A stretch of DNA of 64,000 bases from Hydractinia symbiolongicarpus (taxonomy: Eukaryota > Cnidaria > Hydrozoa > Anthoathecata > Hydractiniidae), in NCBI RefSeq assembly GCF_029227915.1, contig NC_079885.1, forward strand, positions 10,653,001-10,717,000. The letters run 5' to 3'. This document shows positions 56,015-64,000 of the stretch, one piece after another (the stretch's first letter is position 1; every line of letters begins with the position of its first letter). The notes beneath the pieces were generated by a model. That model was not told the DNA's origin. It saw only the letters and a list, made by a program, of their open reading frames with translations, and did no database searches. The position numbers were made by a program, and so were the translations under genes.

Positions 56015-57764
56015 AATTTATTCAATACTAAATCTAAAAAAAACACACAAATATTGCTAATATATAAAATTTAACAATGAAATATATATAAAGAGGCAAT
56101 AATTTTATCTGTTAGGGAAAATAAGTCTGATTATCCATTGTGAGAAAATCATATCAGACTTTTTTAACCTTTAAATAAAAACTTGTGGTGAAGCATCTAT
56201 AGACCCTTTTTTCTTACTTACAAAATTGGATTGTAAACTTACATGCAGATTTAAATTTTAAGATCTGCAAAAAAACTTAATTTAAAATACCTTAAAAAAA
56301 TTTTTTTTTAGCCTTCTCCCTTTAACATGTTGATCACCAAAAACTAATATGCAAAATTAATTGTATTTGATGGATGCATGGTTATGATACTTCCAAGTTT
56401 TAATATTATCAATAAGACACCTTCATTCCAAAAATTTTAGGGCCTATACCTCTCTGAGTCGTGGCTATTGGGTATTACTGGAAACTACCCTATAAATCTC
56501 TATAAAATCTTTATGATCTGGAAACTATAATAACTTTCGTTAGGATTATACTAAGAAGTTGAAACTTACTACATATATAACTTTATTTTATTAAGAGGAA
56601 TGATTCTATAAATGTGATTGATCTGATTTCCCAATTTGTTTGGTCCAAATGGGGTTAAATAATCAGTTGTTTTTTATTCATGCTTATTATTCATTTTAAT
56701 TAGAAATCTTTACTGACTAAGCAATTTAGAACACGTCAAAATTATATTTTACATCTACAAGTTCCGTAAGTTCCAAAAACATTGATTAAAAATGTAGCTA
56801 CTTGGGCAGCTACTAAGGTAGTTCTGCGATCTTAATGTTTGATTGGTTTAGGGTAAGGTCTGTTGGACCAACTTTGATCCTAAACCCTGAACATAAATTG
56901 TGGAGATCATTTTTGAAGGTCATTTTTGGCTTTGACTATTTCTCAGGATGGTCAAAATGCATCACTTGACTAGTACGCAGCCACGAGACCAAAATGTCTG
57001 CAGGAGTGTAGGCTAAATAAACAACATTAAAAAAGCGATAGCTGCAATTTCTACAATGTCCACATTATGGAGCAATTCGTCCAGAAAAGGTAAAAAAAAT
57101 AGGGCATGCTGATGTTAGAGAAAATTAGTACTGGATCTAACCAAATAAAAGTTTACTGTGAACATTGACAAGCAAACTTTGACAAGTTTGGAGTGTCTGT
57201 TACTTACATATAAGTGATTTTTGATTGCTGGTTGTTAGGACATTCAAAATTCTGCCCTACTTTTACAAATTTATGTCTGGCCTGGTCTGGTAAGTGGCCA
57301 GTCTTTTTTTAGATCACACACCTAGAATATTCTTTAGCGCACTTTTTCCATTTTTCTATTTAGGAAAAAGATTCTTTTACAACCCTGGAGATTTGCATTG
57401 TCATTGAAAAAACAAATGGGAGCAAAAAACTACTGATAGAAAACGGATGTTTTTCTCACGCAGTTCTTGTTGTAAGACCAAGTAAATTCTGTGTTTTGCT
57501 GACTTTATAAAATTCATATAAGGTTCTCATAATTTTTCAGAAGGGACGTGTAATTACACGACCCTACACATACAATTTGCTCCAAAGAAAGAATTATTTC
57601 TCTAAACTATAATAACTCTAAAAAAATGCAGTCAGTATTTTTAGTGTGTTTCCCCATATATAGCTACCACAATTGCGGTAGATAACAAAAAATTCTGATT
57701 GCGTCAGACTTACCCTGACATCACCTGATCCAATATTAAAAAAAATTAACAGATAAAAACCATT
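56015..57764. other. Upstream region of PNP; no gene seen
   Basis: No coding frame is supported. It contains the diverged MITE relative at 56420-56658 and AT-rich DNA. The PNP promoter should lie here. Confidence 0.5.
56420..56658 (-). mobile_element. Degenerate relative of the 50506 MITE
   Basis: GGGCCTATACCTCTCTGAG, GAAACTACCCTATAAATCTC and GGATTATACTAAGAAGTTGA mirror the right half of the 50506-51210 element in reverse. The right end GGTCCAAATGGGGTTAA keeps a recognisable terminal repeat with TTAA at 56655-56658. The other end is lost or too diverged. Confidence 0.65.
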
Positions 57765-57922
57765 CCAGACACACTAACCAGTGCTATAATAACACTAAAA
57801 CACAAAGCAAAACTAAAGCGGAAAACTACCGCCCAATTGCCCTAACTTCTCACATCATAAAGTTCTTTGAAAAGGTTGTCCGAAATCAAATTGTGTCATT
57901 TATGGAAGAAAACATCAATATT
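57765..57922 (+). pseudogene. Left part of a decayed LINE (family 2), interrupted
   Basis: AENYRPIALTSHIIKFFEKV reads in frame at about 57817-57876, the start of a CR1/Jockey-type RT domain, continuing to VRNQIVSFMEEN. It then breaks into family 1 LINE sequence. The rest of the same RT resumes at about 61022. Confidence 0.75.
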
Positions 57923-58619
57923 AGACAACATCAATATTACTATTGATGAAAACTTTGATTTTGAGGCAATCAGAAATGGGAAGGGCTTAAAAATGGCCCA
58001 TCTCAACATTAATGGTCTGTCATCCAAACTAGACTATGTTAAACTTCTGCTACATCAAACAAAACTTGATGTATTCTCCATCTGTGAAACCAAAATTGAT
58101 GACACCATCACTGACAATGACGTTAAAATTGATGGCTATGTTTGTTATAGGAATGATCGGAATAGACGAGGTGGGGGTGTTCTAATTTTTGTTAATAAAA
58201 ACTTGGATAGCCACCTTTTGAAACACCTTTACTTCGAAAATGTTGAATCACTATGGGTGAAAGTGTGCCTGAAAAAAACTAAACCTATTTACGTGTGTGG
58301 GGTTTACAGGCCACCTGGAGGTAGTGATTTGCAGAGTACCGAAAACCTGTGTACTCATTTTAAACAGTGTTTTAACAAGCTCCCAAAAAAAAAAGAAGTT
58401 TTTATCTTGGGAGATTTTAACTGTAACATGCTTTCAAAATATGCTCTTTCCTCCAAAATAAAGGAATTATGCTCCACTCTTTTCCTAAAACAACATATTA
58501 CGGAGCCAACTCGTGTTACTGAAAATAGTAGCACTCTTATAGACTTGATACTTTCTAACAGTTCTTGTATTTCTAAAACTGGTGTCATGGATTTAGGCAT
58601 CAGTGGCATCACAATTTAG
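57923..58619 (+). pseudogene. LINE ORF2 endonuclease domain, frameshifted from RT
   Basis: An apurinic-like endonuclease of the exonuclease III fold that would nick target DNA. Visible motifs: MAHLNINGLSSK, FSICETKID, RRGGGVLIFV, YVCGVYRPPGG, FILGDFNCNM, TLIDLILSNS. The frame ends at 58617-58619 right in the region of the conserved SDH motif, where two extra bases shift the frame; the RT part follows in another frame. The upstream open frame from 57867 is LINE 2 sequence. Confidence 0.88.
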
Positions 58620-58624
58620 TTTAT

Positions 58625-60775
58625 GTGATCAGAAAATTCAAAAGGCCAAAATTTGAACCTAAAACATGCAGGGTTCGTAGCTACAAGAACTTCAGTGAAG
58701 AGGCTTTTCTGAAGGACCTCAGGAATTTAGACTGGTCATATTTTAATAATTATGATGACCTTGATAAAGCATGTGAGAAACTGAATAAAAATGTTAAAAC
58801 AGTGGCTGACAAACATGCCCCTTTCAAAACACATAGATTTTCTGGCCGTGTTGAGGCATGGGTCACTGATGAATTAATAATAGCCATCAAAGAAAGAGAC
58901 TTCTTGAAACGGAAAGCATCAAAAACAAAATCCATCATAGACTGGGAAGCTTTCAAACAAAAAAGGAACCAGGTAATAGGTCTCAAAAATCGACTCAAAA
59001 ACGAGTACTATAATGACGTTTTGCAGGACTTTCAAAAACGGCCAAAACAACTTTGGAAAACCCTAAAAAAACTGGTTCCTGATAAGTCAGGCAATACTAC
59101 CTCGATAAAACGAGTAGTCCAAAACGATGGTACAGAAACTTCTCACCCAAAAGAAATTTCCAACACATTCAATTCATTTTTTGTCAGTGTTGGTGCCAAA
59201 CTAGCCTCTAAATTTTCTTCTGACACTACTAATGTTAATCCACCTGTTAGCGGACACGATTTTCGGTGGGCTCGTATTGAGACCAAAAGTGTCGAAAAAA
59301 TAATTAGATCACTAAAACTTAATAAAGCTACAGGCTTGGACGGAATTGGTTCACGACTGCTAAAAGCAGGTTCGTCAGTTTTAAGTATTTATTTATCAAG
59401 TCTTTTCAACAAATCTTTATTTACTGGTTATGTACCTAAATGTTGGAAGACTAAAAGGGTCTCGCCTATTTTTAAAAGTGGCAATAAAACAGATCCTACT
59501 AATTATCGGCCTATCTCCATTTTGCCAATTCCTATGAAATTTTTTGAAAAGTTAGTGCATGAGCAAATGTCTCATTTTATTTCTGAGCACAACTTCCTGA
59601 ATGACAGACAGTCCGGATTTCGAAAACTCTTTTCCACAGAAACTGCAGTAGTCGATGTCTCTGATTTTATTCTTACTGAGCTCGACCAACATAACTTTGT
59701 TTGTGCTGTGCTCATTGACCTTAAAAAAGCTTTTGACACTGTTGATCATAAAATTTTGTTAAAAAAACTATGGTGTTTTGGCATCAGAGATGCTGCCTTT
59801 GACTGGTTCGAGTCCTACTTAACGGGCCGAATGCAGCTGACTCTTGTAAACGACACAGGATCAGATCTGCTTCATGAAGACGCTTTTGGGGTGCCGCAGG
59901 GATCTGTGTTGGGGCTCCTGCTCTTTCTTTTGTATATTGATGACTTAAAATCTGTCATCAATTCAAACTACCACTATCTATATGCAGATGATACAATAAT
60001 TATTTCGTCTCATAAAAACTTGGATACCCTTGTCTCCCAGGTCGAGTTAGAACTTTCGCAAGTCGACCTCTGGCTGAATAATAACAAAATGACTATTAAT
60101 ACGGACAAAACTGAAACAATCTTTTTCGGCAACCACAGCCAGTTAAAAAAAGTTGAGAACAAAACTATCAACTATATGGGTATTCCTTTGAAGAGGAGCG
60201 AAAAAGTTAAATATCTTGGGGTAACATTTGATCAAAAAATGCAATGGGAAAAGCACATTAATGAAATAAATAGAAAAATACTAATTAAATATTCTAAAAT
60301 TAGAACCATTGCATCCTGTTTAACACCTCACACAAAAAACCTTTTAATTAATGCACTTGTCATGCCATATTTCAACTACTGCTCCTCGGCATGGGCTTGT
60401 GCCACCCAAGGTAGATTGGGAAAACTAGAAAAACGATTAAAATGTGTCCGTACTTTTCTTGGGAAAGAGAGGGAATATTCAATGAATAATTTACTCATCA
60501 AAAACGATGCCATATTAGTTTTCAAAGCCATGAATCACATTGCTCCTGATTACATGCGCTCAAAATTCCTTTTGACAAAAAACTGTCATAATCATCAAAC
60601 AAGAGGAGCTTCAAAAAACAGGTTCACACTTCCCTTGGTCAACACGGAATTTGGCAAAAAAGCCTTCCCATTTAGAGCTGCAAAAGTGTGGAATAATCTT
60701 CCAGACCAAGTGACCTGTGATGGAAGTCTGCTTTCGTTTAAGACTTCCATCTCTAATGTATTTGGCAAATTCTAA
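58625..60775 (+). CDS. LINE ORF2 reverse transcriptase part (716 aa open frame)
   Basis: Reverse transcriptase of the family 1 LINE. Motifs: NKATGLDGIGSRLLKA, TNYRPISILPIPMKFFEKL, the palm A motif AVLIDLKKAFDTVDHK, GVPQGSVLGLLLFLLYIDDL and LYADDT at about 59979-59996. The C-terminal region ends FRAAKVWNNLPDQV, typical of CR1/Jockey-like elements. One change is notable: PQGSVLG is followed by LL where copy 2 and relatives have PL. Translation from 58625 is only an open-frame limit, because the natural ORF2 would start upstream with the endonuclease. Confidence 0.9.
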   Translation: MIRKFKRPKFEPKTCRVRSYKNFSEEAFLKDLRNLDWSYFNNYDDLDKACEKLNKNVKTVADKHAPFKTHRFSGRVEAWVTDELIIAIKERDFLKRKASKTKSIIDWEAFKQKRNQVIGLKNRLKNEYYNDVLQDFQKRPKQLWKTLKKLVPDKSGNTTSIKRVVQNDGTETSHPKEISNTFNSFFVSVGAKLASKFSSDTTNVNPPVSGHDFRWARIETKSVEKIIRSLKLNKATGLDGIGSRLLKAGSSVLSIYLSSLFNKSLFTGYVPKCWKTKRVSPIFKSGNKTDPTNYRPISILPIPMKFFEKLVHEQMSHFISEHNFLNDRQSGFRKLFSTETAVVDVSDFILTELDQHNFVCAVLIDLKKAFDTVDHKILLKKLWCFGIRDAAFDWFESYLTGRMQLTLVNDTGSDLLHEDAFGVPQGSVLGLLLFLLYIDDLKSVINSNYHYLYADDTIIISSHKNLDTLVSQVELELSQVDLWLNNNKMTINTDKTETIFFGNHSQLKKVENKTINYMGIPLKRSEKVKYLGVTFDQKMQWEKHINEINRKILIKYSKIRTIASCLTPHTKNLLINALVMPYFNYCSSAWACATQGRLGKLEKRLKCVRTFLGKEREYSMNNLLIKNDAILVFKAMNHIAPDYMRSKFLLTKNCHNHQTRGASKNRFTLPLVNTEFGKKAFPFRAAKVWNNLPDQVTCDGSLLSFKTSISNVFGKF

Positions 60776-60979
60776 TGGAGATCACTTTTTAATTTTTTAA
60801 TTTTTGTTTTTTATTTTTTTTCTGTTCAATTTTCACAGATTATAAATGTTACTATGTTTGATTAAGCTGAGGCAGTCTAAGGTTTATCATTTTTTGTTTC
60901 TTTTTTGTTCTAGTGGCCCCCAGTGGAAACAATCCACTAACTATAGGTTTTTGTGATTTTCTGGGCTAGCCACTTTAAA

Positions 60980-60980
<1 letters not shown>

Positions 60981-61022
<42 letters not shown>

Positions 61023-61024
61023 AA
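60981..61024. repeat. (ATT)n 3' tail of LINE copy 1
   Basis: About 13 ATT triplets directly after the conserved 3' UTR; microsatellite tails are common for CR1-group LINEs. Confidence 0.9.
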
Positions 61025-62055
61025 TAACCTGTTTAACACAGGTGGTCGGTCATGTCTGAGCCAGCTTCTTGACTATTTCGACAACATTCTACAAATAATC
61101 TGCATCAACTCAAACGCTGATGTTGTATACTTGGCTTTCGCAAAAGCGTTTGACAAGGTCAATATAGACATAGCCCTTAAAAAGATAGAAAACTTAGGTA
61201 TCAAAGGCAAACTACTCAAATGGCTGAAGTCCTTCCTAAAAAACAGAACCCAGTACGTCTTAGTAAACGGTCACCATTCATACACCACAAAAGTCATCTT
61301 TTGCGTACCACAAGAAGAGTGCTTGGACCGCTCATCTTCCTTATCCTTATGGGAGATATTGATCTTTCTGTAAAGAACGCATCACTGTTAAGCTTTGCAG
61401 ATGATACAAGACTTACAATGAAGGTTAGCTCTGAAAGTGACATTTAAAAAATGCAAGCGGACAAGTCTACGAATAGAGTAAACAAAACAACATGATGTTC
61501 AACAATAAAAAGCTTGAACTCCCGCAGCAGGGAAAAGACCTAGATCTGAAGTCGAAGTACAAAACAACAGCATGAACACAAATTTAACCGAAAACGCAAA
61601 CCAAAGATCTTGGAAATGACATGATGCTACCCACAAATCGCATATAAATAAAATCTTACACAATACAAACAACTTACAAGCTGGATTCTTTAAGTCTTTC
61701 GATCGAGATCACCAGAAGTTTTCCTACCACCATGGAAATCCCTTGTCATCTCTAGACTTGAGTACTCCTCTCAACTCTTGTCTCCTGCTAGTAAAGGACA
61801 AATCAAGGTACTGGAAGCTCTGCAATGGAGCTACCTGAAACAGATCAACTGTGTACACAGAATGACTAACAACAACGCACTTAAACAGCTCAAATTGTAC
61901 TCGTTTCAACGATGACGGAACGCTATCAAGCCATATACAGTTGGAAAATATCTAAAGGCATTGTCCCAAACCTTCACCCACCCATTCAACACAAAAAAGG
62001 GTGTCTCTTTCAACTACCACTGGTGCTGAACAATTCCACAAGCTTCACTAAACTA
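61025..62055 (+). pseudogene. Right part of the decayed LINE (family 2)
   Basis: It resumes the RT of 57765-57922: GGRSCLSQLLDYFDNILQ, YLAFAKAFDKVNIDIALKKI, LLKWLKSFLKNRTQYVLVNG, PQEE (decayed PQGS), LSFADDTRLTMKVSS, then a C-terminal part with SLVISRLEYSSQLLSP and VHRMTNNNALKQLKLYS. Several frameshifts and stops make it dead. It ends where LINE 1 copy 2 begins. Confidence 0.85.
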
Positions 62056-64000
62056 CTGAAAGACCTCAGGAATTTAGACTGGTCATATTTTAATAATTAT
62101 GATGACCTTGATAAAGCATGTGAGAAACTGAATAAAAATGTTAAAACAGTGGCTGACAAACATGCCCCTTTCAAAACACATAGATTTTCTGGCCGTGTTG
62201 AGGCATGGGTCACTGATGAATTAATAATAGCCATCAAAGAAAGAGACTTCTTGAAACGGAAAGCATCAAAAACAAAATCCATCATAGACTGGGAAGCTTT
62301 CAAACAAAAAAGGAACCAGGTAATAGGTCTCAAAAATCGACTCAAAAACGAGTACTATAATGACGTTTTGCAGGACTTTCAAAAACGGCCAAAACAACTT
62401 TGGAAAACCCTAAAAAAACTGGTTCCTGATAAGTCAGGCAATACTACCTCGATAAAACGAGTAGTCCAAAACGATGGTACAGAAACTTCTCACCCAAAAG
62501 AAATTTCCAACACATTCAATTCATTTTTTGTCAGTGTTGGTGCAAAACTAGCCTCTAAATTTTCTTCTGACACTACTAATGTTAATCCACCTGTTAGCAG
62601 ACACGATTTTCGGTGGGCTCGTATTGAGACCAAAAGTGTCGAAAAAATAATTAGATCACTAAAACTTAATAAAGCTACAGGCTTGGACGGAATTGGTTCA
62701 CGACTGCTAAAAGCAGGTTCGTCAGTTTTAAGTATTTATTTATCAAGTCTTTTCAACAAATCTTTATTTACTGGTTATGTACCTAAATGTTGGAAGACTA
62801 AAAGGGTCTCGCCTATTTTTAAAAGTGGCAATAAAACAGATCCTACTAATTATCGGCCTATCTCCATTTTGCCAATTCCTATGAAAATTTTTGAAAAGTT
62901 AGTGCATGAGCAAATGTCTCATTTTATTTCTGAGCACAACTTCCTGAATGACAGACAGTCCGGATTTCGAAAACTCTTTTCCACAGAAACTGCAGTAGTC
63001 GATGTCTCTGATTTTATTCTTACTGAGCTCGACCAACATAACTTTGTTTGTGCTGTGCTCATTGACCTTAAAAAAGCTTTTGACACTGTTGATCATAAAA
63101 TTTTGTTAAAAAAACTATGGTGTTTTGGCATCAGAGATGCTGCCTTTGACTGGTTCGAGTCCTACTTAACGGACCGAATGCAGCTGACTCTTGTAAACGA
63201 CACAGGATCAGATCTGCTTCATGAAGACGCTTTTGGGGTGCCGCAGGGATCTGTGTTGGGGCCCCTGCTCTTTCTTTTGTATATTGATGACTTAAAATCT
63301 GTCATCAATTCAAACTACCACCATCTATATGCGGATGATACAATAATTATTTCGTCTCATAAAAACTTGGATACCCTTGTCTCCCAGGTCGAGTTAGAAC
63401 TTTCGCAAGTCGACCTCTGGCTGAATAATAACAAAATGACTATTAATACGGACAAAACTGAAACAATCTTTTTCGGCAACCACAGCCAGTTAAAAAAAGT
63501 TGAGAACAAAACTATCAACTATATGGGTATTCCTTTGAAGAGGAGCGAAAAAGTTAAATATCTTGGGGTAACATTTGATCAAAAAATGCAATGGGAAAAG
63601 CACATTAATGACATAAATAGAAAAATACTAATTAAATATTCTAAAATTAGAACCATTGCATCCTGTTTAACACCTCACACAAAAAACCTTTTAATTAATG
63701 CACTTGTCATGCCATATTTCAACTACTGCTCCTCGGCATGGGCTTGTGCCACCCAAGGTAGATTGGGAAAACTAGAAAAACGATTAAAATGTGTCCGTAC
63801 CTTTCTTGGGAAAGAGAGGGAATATTCAATGAATAATTTACTCATCAAAAACGATGCCATATTAGTTTTTAAAGCCATGAATCACATTGCTCCTGATTAC
63901 ATGCGCTCAAAATTCCTTTTGACAAAAAACTGTCATAATCATCAAACAAGAGGAGCTTCAAAAAACAGGTTCACACTTCCCTTGGTCAACACGGAATTTG
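62056..64000 (+). mobile_element. CR1/Jockey-like LINE (family 1), copy 2, runs off right edge
   Basis: It starts abruptly inside ORF2 at the position equivalent to 58709 of copy 1 and follows it at a constant offset of 3,347 bases to the window end, so there is no net indel. I count about eleven base differences in 1,945. The 5' truncation point lies in family 2 LINE sequence. Confidence 0.92.
62056..64000 (+). CDS. Partial LINE reverse transcriptase frame, copy 2 (open at both ends)
   Basis: The frame in phase with 62056 stays open for 648 codons to the edge. It has the same motifs as copy 1, including YADDT at about 63328-63342, but keeps the usual Pro after PQGSVLG and TDRM where copy 1 has TGRM. 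No start codon belongs to it, since the insertion is 5'-truncated, so it is not expected to make a full protein. The 3' end is outside the window. Confidence 0.85.
   Translation, partial: MKDLRNLDWSYFNNYDDLDKACEKLNKNVKTVADKHAPFKTHRFSGRVEAWVTDELIIAIKERDFLKRKASKTKSIIDWEAFKQKRNQVIGLKNRLKNEYYNDVLQDFQKRPKQLWKTLKKLVPDKSGNTTSIKRVVQNDGTETSHPKEISNTFNSFFVSVGAKLASKFSSDTTNVNPPVSRHDFRWARIETKSVEKIIRSLKLNKATGLDGIGSRLLKAGSSVLSIYLSSLFNKSLFTGYVPKCWKTKRVSPIFKSGNKTDPTNYRPISILPIPMKIFEKLVHEQMSHFISEHNFLNDRQSGFRKLFSTETAVVDVSDFILTELDQHNFVCAVLIDLKKAFDTVDHKILLKKLWCFGIRDAAFDWFESYLTDRMQLTLVNDTGSDLLHEDAFGVPQGSVLGPLLFLLYIDDLKSVINSNYHHLYADDTIIISSHKNLDTLVSQVELELSQVDLWLNNNKMTINTDKTETIFFGNHSQLKKVENKTINYMGIPLKRSEKVKYLGVTFDQKMQWEKHINDINRKILIKYSKIRTIASCLTPHTKNLLINALVMPYFNYCSSAWACATQGRLGKLEKRLKCVRTFLGKEREYSMNNLLIKNDAILVFKAMNHIAPDYMRSKFLLTKNCHNHQTRGASKNRFTLPLVNTEF

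Larger units (their letters stand above)
57923..61024 (+). mobile_element. CR1/Jockey-like LINE (family 1), copy 1, 5'-truncated
   Basis: It carries a partial ORF2 with AP endonuclease and reverse transcriptase, a 3' UTR with CTGAGGCAGTCTAAGG and GGGCTAGCCACTT, and a terminal (ATT)n tail at 60981-61024. ORF1 and the true 5' end are missing. It is inserted into family 2 LINE sequence. The boundary at the left is approximate. Confidence 0.9.

Noticed and set aside
58355-58998. Minus-strand frames over the LINE
   Set aside because: Shadows of ORF2; the same frames recur in copy 2 only because the DNA is duplicated.
1-64000. CRISPR array, phage or bacterial operon
   Set aside because: No direct repeats with unique spacers, no ribosome-binding-site-led gene strings; all genes have spliceosomal introns or belong to eukaryotic families.

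Overview
The window is animal nuclear DNA, AT-rich, with short coding exons bounded by GT/AG introns, TTTATT/AATAAA poly(A) motifs and many transposable elements. The gene set and the retroelement types fit an invertebrate; a cnidarian such as a hydrozoan is my best guess, but the sequence alone does not fix the taxon. I found no bacterial operons, CRISPR arrays or convincing tRNA/rRNA genes.

Layout. (1) 39-14053, minus strand: a GT18 N-acetylglucosaminyltransferase V gene (MGAT5-like, copy A). Sixteen coding exons are visible and the 3' end runs off the left edge. (2) 15031-19891: a complete, young Ty3/gypsy LTR retrotransposon on the minus strand, with identical 139-bp LTRs, a 5-bp target duplication, a tRNA-Ser-type primer site and one intact 1432-codon gag-pol frame. 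It lies between the two MGAT5 genes. (3) 22831-36346, minus: a complete second MGAT5-like gene (copy B, 18 exons, 696 aa) in head-to-tail tandem with copy A and with matching intron phases. (4) 36.4-41.6 kb: a repeat-rich interval holding a foldback, a tRNA-derived SINE, a non-LTR reverse transcriptase fragment, a second SINE-like piece and a pogo/Tigger-type MITE splitting an unknown ORF. (5) 41692-43221, minus: a single-exon PIGS gene (GPI transamidase subunit). (6) 44086-50405, minus: a nine-exon, 245-aa ER protein with one active CGHC thioredoxin domain, an ERp29-type D domain and a terminal KDEL. (7) 50506-51210: a TTAA-flanked, piggyBac-like MITE just upstream of that gene, with two degenerate relatives nearby. 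(8) 52480-56014, minus: a six-exon, 285-aa purine nucleoside phosphorylase gene with a SINE against one of its splice donors. (9) 57.8-64.0 kb: nested non-LTR retrotransposons. Two nearly identical 5'-truncated copies of one CR1/Jockey-like LINE lie inside an older, decayed LINE of another family.

Functionally, three of the loci (two MGAT5 copies, PIGS and the PDI-D protein) act in the secretory pathway: N-glycan branching in the Golgi, GPI-anchor attachment in the ER and ER protein folding. PNP is cytosolic purine salvage. I see no evidence that they form one regulated system; the neighbourhood looks like ordinary animal gene order remodelled by transposons. Exon models were built by hand from splice sites, reading phase and homology remembered from the families. 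Every model closes in frame.
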